Source: Tubiluchus corallicola
Taxonomy: Eukaryota > Priapulida > Priapulimorpha > Priapulimorphida > Tubiluchidae
Assembly: GCA_030141605.1 (NCBI GenBank)
Contig: JAQGDQ010000284.1
Coordinates: 123,501 to 187,500, forward strand
Direction: 5' to 3'
DNA length: 64,000 bases
Made by a program: the position numbers and the translations under genes. The notes under the pieces were generated by a model. The model was given only the letters and a program-made list of their open reading frames with translations, had not been told where the DNA came from and ran no database searches. Shown here in pieces: positions 35,407 to 45,970 of the stretch; position 1 is the first letter of the stretch; every line of letters begins with the position of its first letter.

Positions 35407-35479
35407 GTCGGACATTTTTGTGTTTTTGTTGAGCACGAGAGCCGGTGGTCTTGGAATTAATCTCACGGCAGCGGATACG
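35407..35479 (+). CDS. INO80: INO80 exon: helicase motif V
   Basis: Acceptor TTTTTCAG, donor GTAAGT. One base completes the split Arg codon, then 24 codons read [20 protein letters not shown] and [15 protein letters not shown] is motif V of SNF2 ATPases, contacting DNA and coupling it to ATP hydrolysis. Exit is phase 0. The exon is short but unmistakable. Confidence 0.93.
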
Positions 35480-36155
35480 GTAAGTACTCTACCCAGTGTA
35501 AACTAGGGAAGACCTTGGTTTCTGTGGACGCTGCAAAAAATGACATCCATACAGCACGTTTTAGGCAAAAATTAAAAATGTTGTAGCTTTTATTTGCTGT
35601 TTTTTGTTTTGACGGACTTTATTGTTTTTGGCGGGCTTTGTTGTACCTTAGGCCAACAATAAAGGAAGTTTTGTTTACATCTAATCGCCTCGGTTATATT
35701 TTATCGCACAACCGGCCGGGAATTTTATAAATTTTTTCAATGTTCATATACTTATCTGGTGTAATCGTGTAAAACCGTATTTTTTTTAATTTGAAACATA
35801 AAACGCTGTAATTATTATAAGTTGACTTTTTCCGCGAGTAGGCAGGTTTTGTTTTTCTTTGACTAAACTCTCGGCCAGGGTAGCCATTTTGTCAGACGCT
35901 GATTATCATATTGGAGGCTAAGAAGTATCGTATTTTCCACCAAATCAGTGTATTAGTGGCCAACTAGTGTTGTTCCTTATCCACAGTTATTAGAACATAC
36001 ATTCATACAGTACAAAAAGATATTATACGTAATCGATAATTGTACATTAATTTAGTAGCGCGAAACAAAAAACTAAAAAAAACCTAAAAATGTGCATTGA
36101 AAAAATTTAAAACATTACTGCTAGCCAGTGGGAAATAAACAAACTTTGATTTCAG
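35480..36155. other. INO80 intron, no gene recognised
   Basis: No feature is identified. Confidence 0.5.
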
Positions 36156-36650
36156 GGATGAGAATTTTCCGCGGATACACGGAATTCCGAGTTTTTGGAA
36201 GACCAGTAGTAGTATTTTTGTAAATCGCGTAAATTCATTGAGAAAATTTTTACGGACCCAGTGCATTATTTCACAAGCTGACCGCTAGTCGGCAGGCCGT
36301 TACTTTGTTTACACCACGTACATCTGTGTAACCACGTGTTTATCTCTATGTATAAAAATATAGAATCAATTGTGCGGAGTTATTTGAGTCAATTGCAGAC
36401 AGTTTTTATATACTTTTGCAAAGAAGCGGCCAGTACTTAGGCATTTTTGAGACAATTAGGTATCATGTATCCTTGATAGTTGGGTATTTTAAATTATGCA
36501 TGAAACTAGGTAACTGATATTTTAAGTCTACTTAGAGGCTCTCTATGGTCACAAAATTGCAATTTGTTGCTGACTCCAAGGGGGCTTCGCCCCCCCCCGC
36601 TTGAATCCCCGGCCTGTTTCCGAGTTTTTTGCAATTTGTCATTCTCATCC
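36156..36650. mobile_element. hAT-like MITE, copy 2 (in INO80 intron)
   Basis: It aligns with 17514-18013. Ends CAGGGATGAGAATTTT and ATTCTCATCCCTG are inverse of each other. TGATTT flanks it on both sides, a possible target duplication of 6-7 bp. Non-coding. Confidence 0.75.
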
Positions 36651-38109
36651 CTGTGATTTCAACTGATTTTAAACATTTCACGATTCAGCCTTGAACATTT
36701 GGAAAAAAAATGTCTCCCTCCCTACTGACTTTTTGTAAGTTGATGAGGTAAGACAGAAACAAAAATTTTTTGTGACCGCCCTTCGCTTTGCAATCTCAAC
36801 AAGGACTGATGGGCAGAGCGGAGACTTTGTCCTCAGTGTGAATGCATCGATACTATCGGTGTGAACGGGGCATCGCGTCTACGAAACGCGAAGTCGAAAT
36901 TCACCTTTAAATTTTACCCCATTCGCCGCCTGTCTTATCCGATCGAGTTCATTATGCGCATTTTAATGCTTTTTAACGAGTTGAAACAGGTTTTGCATCT
37001 TACCTGGCGTTCAATTCCAGCCCGCCAATTAAATCCCATAATTGAAGGAAAATTTTATGGACAGCCGGGATAATTACAGGAAAAAACAGCTGCCGGGCGC
37101 TATAGCTTAAGCGGTAATGTTTTATTAACCCTTTACCTACGCGAATTATAACAGGAAATTGTAATGAACCACTTTGCGTTTATGGCATTCATTCATCAAA
37201 GAATCGTCTGATGAATAGGTACTTAAGCTGTTGCTTATTGTGATGTGTTTAGGATATCAGAGTGGATGCTGTGCTTGGGCACAATAGTATGCATGTGTTT
37301 TGCATGAATAATATCTGTTCCCTGCAGGAGAAGGCTTTGTAGTTTGATTGGTTACCGTAAAACCTCCCTATGCCTTTTCAGATCTTTTAAGATGTTTAGG
37401 TGTAAGACCGAGACGATTTGGTGCCGTATGGCTGCCCACTTCAGATGCAGGAATTGCTAAATCTTGTTCGCCATCTGGTTTGGGATATTGTGCTTTCTCG
37501 AACGCGGGATGGAGTGGGTCTGCGGATGCTGGGCAAACGCGTATTTTTGCTCCTCAAACAATCATTTTTATTATTATTATTATTCGCTCTCGGTCCTCAT
37601 AACATTAATTTTAAATACGTAATGGTTTAATTATTATTTAAAGATAATCACGTGTGTCTCTTCTTTCCCATTATTGAACATTATTTTATTATAAACTAAC
37701 ACATTCGTATAATAATTCAATGTTCATTCGTCTTAAGCGCAAAATCTGATAATTTTTAATTACCTGGTACATGTGCATTAATTAATTAATTAATTATATT
37801 AGTAACAATTCTGAGAGGGTGGCTGACCTCGATAACTTATAGTTCTTTCGCCACCCTTTCACCACTGATCAATAATTACTTTTGCACTTTGTAATATTAG
37901 TGTATGTTGTATAGATTTATAAATCTCTTAGTTATGTATTTTGCTATTTAAAAATGATGATAAACTAATAAACTTACTTACTTACTTACTTACTTGTAGC
38001 AAGATGATCTGTAGCCGAAAATGAGTTGGGCTTGTATTATTACAATTGTACCCAAAAATAGCAAAAATCAGTAAAAATCTTTTTTCAAAAATTGAATGTT
38101 GATTTTTAG
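36651..38109. other. INO80 intron, no gene recognised
   Basis: Unique sequence at about 36840-37100 is comparatively GC-rich but has no open exon with splice sites. About 37860-37998 looks like a non-LTR 3' end with an (ACTT)n tail. Confidence 0.45.
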
Positions 38110-38890
38110 GGTTTTAAGGAAAGAACAATTCACTCAGAATGTTGGGTTTATTTTATTGTTATCACTTGAACTGTTTGTGGCGTGCTAAAGGAAAGAACAA
38201 GTCACTCAGTATGTTGGGTTTATTTTATTGTTATCACTTAAACTGTTTGTGGTGTGCTAGGAGAAAGAACAAGTCACTCAGAATATTGCGTTTATTTTAT
38301 TGTTATCACTTAAACTGTTTGTGGTGTGCTAAAGGAAAGAACAAGTCACTCAGAATGTTGTGTTTATTTTATTGTTATCACTTAAACTTAGAAAAATATA
38401 ACAAAGAAATATTCAAAGCATAAAGTTAAAATGCACTACCTCTGAATAGAAATTTTCAGGCGTGGTGGTTGCTGCCATTCACCTGAAAATTATGACGTAA
38501 CTAGGAGTCTTCGTAGTTTCCGGTAAACGCTTCGTGGCTTTCCGTAAGCGCGTGTTGCGTTAACTAATTCAAACTTCAACAGCTTACCTAATGTTCATGC
38601 AAAAATGCTTCAATATTATCTATCTAATTTTTTTATAAAAACTTGTTATACTTTTGTAAGTTTTGTAAAAACTTGTGGAAAAGATTGAAAGTGCACTGCT
38701 TTTCATCAAGATGAATGGCATCATTACATGGGCATTGAAAAGGGGAGCACTCAAGCAGGAAGTGATTGCGACTTTAAAGTGATTTTACTAATTACACGAG
38801 GCACTTATCACAGTTTTATTAGTAAATCTTTCTAACATTTTGTTGCAAACATAAGTCTAACCTCCCAGAAGGGTTGACCTTTCCTTTAAT
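38110..38890 (+). mobile_element. Foldback-family element with four 71-bp terminal repeats
   Basis: The unit GGAAAGAACAAGTCACTCAG ... CTTAAACTGTTTGTGGTGTGCTA is repeated about four times (38115-38385). It is followed by a unique arm ending near CAGAAGGGTTGACC. The arm matches 18225-18790 and 59140-60725. The 94-codon frame at 38139 is a product of the repeat. Confidence 0.8.
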
Positions 38891-39040
38891 ATTACTGTTA
38901 CCTGTCCAATTCTCTTAACAGTACCTGCTTTAATTACTGCAAATTTTACTTAATCTGCTGATACACCTGTCAGGTGCATTCTTCTGTACAAATGATGCTA
39001 ATTATATTGATCTAGGTGACGTTAGTAACTGTTTTTTCAG

Positions 39041-39199
39041 GTGATATTTTACGACAGTGACTGGAACCCGACTGTCGACCAGCAGGCCATGGATCGAGCA
39101 CACAGACTGGGCCAAACTAAACAGGTTACTGTCTACAGGCTCGTCTGTAAAGGCACAATAGAAGAGAGAATACTGCAGAGAGCAAGAGAGAAATCCGAG
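39041..39199 (+). CDS. INO80: INO80 exon: helicase motif VI (DRAHRLGQ)
   Basis: Acceptor TTTTTTCAG, donor GTTAGT, 53 codons, phase 0 on both sides. It begins [18 protein letters not shown], continues [16 protein letters not shown] and ends [18 protein letters not shown] is motif VI with the arginine finger of the SNF2 ATPase. The sequence is almost identical to the INO80 family consensus, indicating strong constraint. Confidence 0.95.
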
Positions 39200-39224
39200 G
39201 TTAGTTCATTTTCTTAATTAATTA

Positions 39225-39770
39225 GTTAGATGATGATGATGATGATGACGACCATGACGACGATAATGATGACAGGTGATGATGATTGATGATGATGATG
39301 ATGCGGTGGTGATGCTGATGATGGTGATGACGACCATGATGACGATGATGATGATTGATGATGATGGTGATGATGATGATAGTGGTGATGATGATGACAA
39401 TGACGATGATGCTGCTGCTGATGATGATGGTGATTGATGATAAAGCTGGTGGTGATGATGATATGACCATGATGACGATGATGATGATTGATGATGATAA
39501 TGATGGTAATTATGATTGATGATGATGATGACATGGTGATGGTGATGATGGCAATGATAATAATGATGATGATGATAATGATGTGATGATGATGACAATG
39601 ACGATGATAATGATGATTGATGATGATGGTGATGACATGGTGATGGTGATGATGATGATGATGGCAATGATAATAATGATGATGATTATGATGATGTGAT
39701 GATGACAATAACGATGACGATGATAATGATGGACGACAATGATCTGATGATGATGATGAAGCTTTACAAT
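39225..39770. repeat. Imperfect (GAT)n tract in INO80 intron
   Basis: About 545 bp of GAT with GAC and GGT variants, beginning about 27 bp after the donor at 39200. Minus-strand His/Ser-rich frames here are artefacts. Confidence 0.97.
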
Positions 39771-39938
39771 GCAGGTTTCGTGAGAGTGAAAAGGGTTAGG
39801 AACGTGTTTTTCTGGTTTTAGAGTGGTAGCGATATCTTTTTACAAAAGTGTCTTTTCAAAGTTGATATTATGTCAGATATTTCTGCCAAGATCAAGCATT
39901 CATGGAGTGTTCAATGACGTCCATGTGTTCTTACTTAG

Positions 39939-40041
39939 ATTCAGAGAATGGTCATAAGTGGTGGTCAGTTCAAGCCGAATACGCTCAAACCGACGGAAGT
40001 TGTGTCACTTCTTCTGGACGATGCTGAGATGGAGACCAAAC
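39939..40041 (+). CDS. INO80: INO80 exon: IQRMVISGGQF segment
   Basis: Acceptor TTACTTAG, donor GTGAGT. Thirty-four codons plus one base: IQRMVISGGQFKPNTLKPTE then VVSLLLDDAEMETK. This stretch directly after the helicase core is diagnostic for INO80 rather than SWR1 or other SNF2 proteins. Exit is phase 1, matched by the next exon. Confidence 0.94.
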
Positions 40042-40301
40042 GTGAGTAACGTCACTCTGATTACTTTTGTCACAAAAAACTCGTTTGGGAAAGATTCAGG
40101 TTCATCACAACTTTAATTAATAAGCTTTATTTTCTTTCCAATAGAAGATTTATATTTCTTAAAATTGGTGACAAAAAAGCTGAGTATCAAGTTTGGGAAT
40201 TGAACCGGGGATTTCTGATTGCCGGTCATACATGAGATGCGTCAGTGCAAATCTGCATGGCTGCATTATTTAGTGAACATGTGATTATTTTTTGATGGCA
40301 G

Positions 40302-40456
40302 TGCAACAGAGGCAAGAAGAAAGAAAGCTTGCAGAAGATAAGAACAAAGAAAAAGACCGAAAGCGGAAGAGGGAGAAAGTAGTTCGGGGCGGGACTCCGT
40401 CACCTCGAATCGCACCTTCTCCTGGTGCGGCGGCCTCTCCGCAAGTACCTGCCAAG
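40302..40456 (+). CDS. INO80: INO80 exon: charged post-helicase linker
   Basis: Acceptor GATGGCAG, donor GTAAGA. Two bases complete a Leu codon, then 51 codons follow. They are rich in Lys, Arg and Glu (QQRQEERKLAEDKNKEKDRK, RKREK), ending in a Pro/Ala/Ser segment with SPxIAPSP. The basic coiled-coil-like run resembles the post-helicase region of INO80, which is less conserved. Exit is phase 0. Confidence 0.88.
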
Positions 40457-40489
40457 GTAAGAGTTTCATTGATTTGCGTCATTCATGGA

Positions 40490-40720
40490 AATAAGCCTTT
40501 TCACAGTTCCAGCGATTGATGATAATTGTGAATAGGTCAAAGGTTAAGTGTACCAGACCACACATTTCTGTACACTTGACAATGTCTCACAGCCCATACT
40601 GTTGTAATAGTAACAGTTTTAACAGCTAGCTAGAACCTTACTTTGTTCATTACCTTGTTCCCCTAGTAAATCACTCTATGCACAGACTAATGCATAATTA
40701 ACTCCATGTAAAACAAATAT
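40490..40720 (+). mobile_element. MITE family B, partial copy
   Basis: CCTTTTCACAGTTCCAGCGA, GGTCAAAGGTTAAGTG and GCTAGCTAGAACCTT match the left half of 45587-45970. The right half is missing. It starts about 40 bp after an INO80 donor. Confidence 0.75.
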
Positions 40721-41849
40721 ATGTCATTATAGGACACGCTCAAAAAAGAGCTCCGTGATTCTAGTGGAAATTCTCAACTATTTCTCTTCAAAAATGTAAA
40801 TCAGTGAAAAATCTGTGGGCCTGCACTCATGAATTCCTCCATGTTAACCAAGAAACTGTGTAATATTTAGTACGTTCGACACACTGTGTTGAACCTGGTT
40901 TCAATTTCTAGAACAGGTAAAACTGGATGATCTTGTCCTTTAACACGACGGTTCATGTCTAGATAGCCTGTTCAGTTGAGCGTATGACCAATCACTTACT
41001 TTCTTGTAAAGGAGATCTAGGACAGGTATGAGGTGGGACCCTTCCCAGAGCTAACTAGGTGCGTGCTCATATACCTACAGTCACTACTTGCTTTATTGTA
41101 GTAGATAAATTTGCTTAATGAGTAATTAACTAATGACTCATTCAATTAACATAAGTAATTAACTAAATTAAGCTATTAATGCAACCTAAGTATAGGATAT
41201 ACATGAAATCATACTAGAATACGAAGTCAACTATATTAAAAGGGGTTGCAATGCTGCTCCGTAGTTCTTATATTCCAGACTGAAGTTACAGCAACCTATA
41301 GACTGGGTATATTTTTCTTGTACATATATAATTATTGCTAGCTCTATAATAATTATATTTTCATTTTGAGTACAACTACATTATCAAGCCTTGAAAATAT
41401 GTAATGGCCACCAATAAATAAAAATATAAACAAAATGAACCTAAACGACTGTATCAAGAGTCCATGTTTAGAATTAAATATACAGCAACAATTTATCCAA
41501 GACGCCATGCTTCCCTATTTACATCTGATAACACTGCTCAGACAAACTCCTTATTTGCCAGGATAAGTTGTTTGTTTGTTTGTCATCAGTTTGCTGTGAT
41601 TAAGGTACAACAGTCAGTCTTAATATCAAGATGCACAAATTTTATTATCACAGCTTGTGGAATTATTATTTGCTAGAACGTTCTACTATCTGGTACAAGT
41701 TTACGTGCTTGAAAATAAAATAAAGCATAAGACCATTTTGTATGCTGTTTGTATGATATTTTTGATAGACAATATAAATTAGCCACTTCGGTTTTTCTGC
41801 TACCTGACTAAATGATTACAGTGAGAAGTGTTTTTGATTCATTGTTGAT
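40721..41849. other. INO80 intron / upstream region of the ankyrin gene
   Basis: AT-rich sequence without a recognised gene. The promoter of the gene at 41850 should lie here or overlap its 5' exon, but no clear core element stands out. Confidence 0.4.
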
Positions 41850-44315
41850 ATGGAAAAAATCGAGGAACTTATTTACAGTGTGTCAGATGCCGATCAAATA
41901 TCGGAACTCGAGACGTTACTAACTGGTTACCAATTTGCTCATCTTGGTGCAGATAGAACACAATGGCTCAACAAGCTGCTACATGCTGCAACGCGCTTTA
42001 ACATGCGTGAGCTTGTTGATGAACTTCTCAACAGAGGAGCAGAAATAGAAAGTGTATCACATATCGCTAGAAAACATTCAGATCCAGATTATATTACTCG
42101 AGATTATGAAGGAGGAACCCCCCTTGAAGCTGCTTGTAGTTTGGGACATACTTCTCTTGTTGAGCGACTCATTGAACGGGGTGCTGAAATAAACTGTCTT
42201 TCTAGAAGGAATGAATGGTCGCCTTTAACATTAGCAGCTAGAAATGGACATACAGAAATTTGTGAAATGCTGTTGGTTCATGGAGCAGAAGTTGATGGCT
42301 TCCCAGAAACGTATAAAATACGACCTATACAGCATGCATCATGGGAAGGCCGCATTGAAGTAGTGAAGCTGTTAATTAAATACGGCTCCGAAATTGATGA
42401 ACATCCTTACGTTTCAGTTGATGGTCATCCGCCCCTCCATGCTGCAGCATTTCAAGGACAGTTTGGAGTCATTGTTTATCTGCTTCTCAAAGGTGCAAAT
42501 GTCTTCTACGCAGACATAAAAGGTGGTACCGCTCTGCATGCGGCAGCAATGCAAGGACATGTTCATTGTGCAGCACTTCTGATTTTTGCGGGCTCTGACA
42601 TTCTGGCAAAAAATAATGATGGTGAGACCCCACTTTCCATAGCATGTATGAAGGATAGACTGGATGTTCTTAAACTATTATATGAAAATATGCTAGAGAG
42701 GTATTCACACAAAGTAGTGAGGGAGATTATAAAAAAACTTTACACTGGAGGAACTTTAATTCATCTGGCTTGTCAAAATGCTCACTTGTCAGCTCAAAGT
42801 GTAGAAATTGTTAAATATCTCGTTGATGTAGGTGTTCATACCGAAATGTTAAATGACTCTCATGAAACGGCTTATGATATGTGCATTCGACGAGCTTACG
42901 AAAAGGCATTGAACAAAAATTACAAACAAATTGCAGGACTTTTTCTTTCTTATCGGTACTTTCAAATGTGGCAAAAAGTGTCTTCAAAGCTTTCTGTCAC
43001 AGAAGATGATGAAACTGTGTCAAAAAACATTTGTGGATTGTCTCTAAAGGACTTGGTTTACATGCCTGGATTAGGAGCAATTTCAAGTGTGAAAGAATTT
43101 TACGATATTAGAACCAGTATAACTCGATTGTTGCGTGCTGTTAGCAGAATTCTTTACAGAAATCATCACATAAGATTTACGCCCATACTTGTTGGCAGTT
43201 CAGCTTGTGGAGTAAAGATTGGCCAGCCAGATGAATTTGATTTTTTTGTTGTGGTACAACTGCACAGAGATTTCACAGCTGATTATTTTATCAAACATCA
43301 TTCATTGTCTGATGGAAAATTAAAGGAGACATTTTCCCAATACTTGTGCAGAGCCGTGGCAACAGCTTTGCAAGAAAAGAAATTTAAAGAAATAATTGTG
43401 CCAAACAGCTTTCCACATGTAGTGGAATGGAATAAAGTCTGTACATGTTTGAAATTATGTGTTCTGTTGCCAAACAAAAAAATAGCACAAGTGTCTGTAG
43501 ATGTGACACCATGTTTTGAAAAAGTGGGAGTACCAAAGAATGCTAATGATAAATGGCCAAAGTATGTCAACAGTTATCACTACGTGCTCAAACCAGTCGA
43601 ATCAAAAATAAAAGTTGAACCCACATTTGCTGTTGCTGAATGTGGATTTATAAAGAACTTAGACAACAACTGTAAGATAGTGTTTATCCTCATAAAGGTG
43701 CTAGTAAAGCCTGTCCTGTATTGTTGCAACAAAGAAATACATTTATATCCCAATCATCATGCTTCAACATTTCACACCATTTTGGTCAGTGCAGATGTCA
43801 ACTTGCCAGAATTATACAGAGCAATAAAGTATCAACCAGATAAAGTCATTGACTCTTACATGTTAAAAGTGGCCTTCTTGCACGAAGTGGTGACCACTAA
43901 AGATGACTGGGGCACAGAAAACTTGAAAGCTCATGCTGTCTCTATATTCCAGTACATTGGGCACTGTTGCCGAGACGGTGCAATGTTTCACCCACTGCTA
44001 AATGATGTCAATATCTTAGAAGATCTAAAACATAAAGAAATGAGTGGCATTCCATTATTAACATTGGCAGAAGATGCAGCACGTGCTATAGAAAAGAAAT
44101 TAACTGATGGCGCCATACCATCAAATAAAGGTCTAATGGAACCAGATTTTGAAAAGTACCGTGCTATGCTGAAAACACATGCACTAACTCAGGGGGAAGG
44201 AATATTGGTCAAGGCGGAAATTGTGAGAGTTGATTTCTATTTAAGATACGTTTGGGATTGGATAAAACTAAGTGATACGAAACAGCAAAGTAAGTACATC
44301 TTACAAATGCATTAG
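41850..44315 (+). CDS. Ankyrin-repeat + Mab-21/cGAS-like nucleotidyltransferase
   Basis: A single open frame encodes 821 residues. An in-frame TGA lies five codons before the ATG. Residues about 36-335 hold roughly eight ankyrin repeats (for example GGTPLEAACSLGHTSLVERL at 88-107, PPLHAAAFQGQ, GGTALHAAAMQGH). Residues about 400-810 match the Mab-21/cGAS nucleotidyltransferase fold. The GS box is at 449-450, the metal-binding ExD at E462/D464 in PDEFDFFVV, and a third acid at D551 in VSVDVTPC. All three catalytic acids expected in active cGAS-like enzymes are present, so synthesis of a cyclic dinucleotide or related signal after ligand sensing is possible but inferred. The gene lies wholly within an INO80 intron on the same strand. 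A consensus donor (AAA|GTAAGT, 44287-44295) sits eight codons before the stop, so the true 3' end may be spliced. Mab-21 developmental proteins without enzyme activity are the alternative. Confidence 0.9.
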   Translation: MEKIEELIYSVSDADQISELETLLTGYQFAHLGADRTQWLNKLLHAATRFNMRELVDELLNRGAEIESVSHIARKHSDPDYITRDYEGGTPLEAACSLGHTSLVERLIERGAEINCLSRRNEWSPLTLAARNGHTEICEMLLVHGAEVDGFPETYKIRPIQHASWEGRIEVVKLLIKYGSEIDEHPYVSVDGHPPLHAAAFQGQFGVIVYLLLKGANVFYADIKGGTALHAAAMQGHVHCAALLIFAGSDILAKNNDGETPLSIACMKDRLDVLKLLYENMLERYSHKVVREIIKKLYTGGTLIHLACQNAHLSAQSVEIVKYLVDVGVHTEMLNDSHETAYDMCIRRAYEKALNKNYKQIAGLFLSYRYFQMWQKVSSKLSVTEDDETVSKNICGLSLKDLVYMPGLGAISSVKEFYDIRTSITRLLRAVSRILYRNHHIRFTPILVGSSACGVKIGQPDEFDFFVVVQLHRDFTADYFIKHHSLSDGKLKETFSQYLCRAVATALQEKKFKEIIVPNSFPHVVEWNKVCTCLKLCVLLPNKKIAQVSVDVTPCFEKVGVPKNANDKWPKYVNSYHYVLKPVESKIKVEPTFAVAECGFIKNLDNNCKIVFILIKVLVKPVLYCCNKEIHLYPNHHASTFHTILVSADVNLPELYRAIKYQPDKVIDSYMLKVAFLHEVVTTKDDWGTENLKAHAVSIFQYIGHCCRDGAMFHPLLNDVNILEDLKHKEMSGIPLLTLAEDAARAIEKKLTDGAIPSNKGLMEPDFEKYRAMLKTHALTQGEGILVKAEIVRVDFYLRYVWDWIKLSDTKQQSKYILQMH

Positions 44316-44394
44316 TCATTTGGTTAAATCTAGTCATCAGAAATCCAATGTTGTAATAAGTATTGCACGAAATCCAAGCAAATATTTGTATTTG

Positions 44395-44860
44395 GGAACT
44401 CAATGTACAGTATCACTTGTACGAAATCGGCTTATGCAGAAAATTTCAACTGTCCCGGCATAACACTCTGATATACTTTGGCCTCAAGTATATTCTATTT
44501 TTAAGCAGAAATTCCTCTTGGAATTTGAGACGACCTTAATTTATCCTTGATTGAACAGTTGGTTTTTGCTGGAAATCTGTACAGCAGACTCTTGGGTTGT
44601 AGCAAGCAGGTGATCAATAAACTAACGTATACGATCACGCAAGTGTACACCAGACTAAGCTACTCAACGGGCTAAGTTGCAATGTCGGAAAAAGGAGTTT
44701 TTCTTAATTTTATCCAATTAAATCTTAAATGCTTAAGCAAATAGCATGATTGGATAACGGAGATTCTCGTGAATAGTACCTATTTTGTAATCATTTAGTT
44801 ATGTCTGTGTTCATACAGTAGCAGAAAAGTCATAGGTCTTATAAAATCTAATTTTAATGG
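44395..44860 (+). repeat. Dispersed repeat downstream of the ankyrin gene
   Basis: Alignable with 53510-53990: TACGAAATCGGCTTATGCAG, AACACTCTGAT, TCTATTTTTAAG, GTGTACACCAGACTA and CATGATTGGATAAC. No coding capacity was found. Confidence 0.75.
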
Positions 44861-45177
44861 TGCGGTCCTGAGGAAGTTAAACAGCACTTATTGCAATTGT
44901 TTCTTTGTGTAAATTCCGATGTTTTGTTGAAACTTGAAAACGTAAGCTGTTCCGAAGACCTTGCACAGAAACGAAACATTAATGTTATTGTATCGGGGAA
45001 GAAAATGAATCATGCAGTTTGTAATGACACACGCAGGAAAGCTCAATTACAAAGTTGTTAAATTTTCACCCATTTAAAGACGAACAACATGACAGCAAAT
45101 TTTAAATCGCTCTCCTCCATAAATAATTACGTGTTTTACAAATAGAAATTACGAACGAATGAATTTACTTTTGATAC

Positions 45178-45312
45178 CTGGTGTTTGGATAGCATATGAC
45201 GAGCAGAACGGAGATCTTTGCCCGCATCTTGTGCAACCAACGCCTTCTCCATGTCGTCAAGCGTCTTGTGTGCTTCGACAATCGTCAAGTTGAAGTTTTT
45301 CTGATGAGAGGC
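45178..45312 (-). CDS. Spectrin-repeat exon of an opposite-strand gene
   Basis: On the minus strand this 135-bp segment is preceded by TTTTCTAG and followed by GTATCA, acceptor and donor. It encodes 45 uninterrupted codons, ASHQKNFNLTIVEAHKTLDD and MEKALVAQDAGKDLRSARHM then LSKHQ, in phase 0. The pattern (Q.NF.......L...E..L..QD.GKDL.S...LL.KHQ) is that of helices of a spectrin repeat, closest by eye to alpha-spectrin or a related spectrin. The usual Trp is replaced by Thr. No neighbouring exons were recognised in the window, so the rest of the gene may flank it at some distance, or the exon may be a stray fragment. It is too short for ORF-based detection. Confidence 0.7.
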
Positions 45313-45586
45313 CTAGAAAAGAATGAATAAACTAATATATCATTTATTAACACATCTTGCTTTGTGAATGTCTAGTGAGATGGTTAAAATCACTCGAGGC
45401 AAAAAGCACTTTCATGAGTTAACTGAGACATAAGTTATACGACGATTAAAGATTTCTGTTATTGGAAATAAGCTTTGTAAATCCACAACCAGTTAACAAT
45501 AAGGTGAAATTAAGTTTCGGACTTTTTGGACCATTGCTTTGTGAAACGTTTCAGTTTCACTTAAACCATCAGTGTAATATTAATGA

Positions 45587-45970
45587 GCCTTTTCACAGTT
45601 CCAGCTATTGATGTTGATCGTGAAAAGGTCAAGGGTTAAGCGTAACAAACAACACATTTGTGTACACTTGACAACGCTTCTCAGCCCATTCTGTTGTAAT
45701 CGTCACAGTTTTTACAACTAGCTAGAACCTTGCCTAGTTCGTTTTTTCTTGTTCCACAGCAAAATCCTGGTAGTAAACCATTCTACACACACTAATGCAT
45801 AATTAAGTACGGTTGATGTACAGCTACTGTAGTTACTGAACTGGTGTGGCAGACAGCTTTACTTTACCCACATGTCACATGGCGGTTGTAGTTAAGACGC
45901 GTTGCTGCTGTACACTTGACCTTTGACCTACAGCAACTGTGCATGCGCACAACGAAACTGTGAAAAGCTT
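45587..45970 (+). mobile_element. MITE family B, complete copy
   Basis: Left end GCCTTTTCACAGTTCCAG and right end CGAAACTGTGAAAAGC are inverse. Sub-terminal AAGGGTTAAGCG and CTTGACCTTTGACC are inverse too. About 385 bp, non-coding. Complete relatives lie at 61966-62353 and 63569-63946, inverted. Confidence 0.8.

Noticed and set aside
38139-38423. 94-codon Cys/Leu-rich repeat frame, with relatives at 59574-59792
   Set aside because: It is the translation of the 71-bp foldback units, including frames of both strands.
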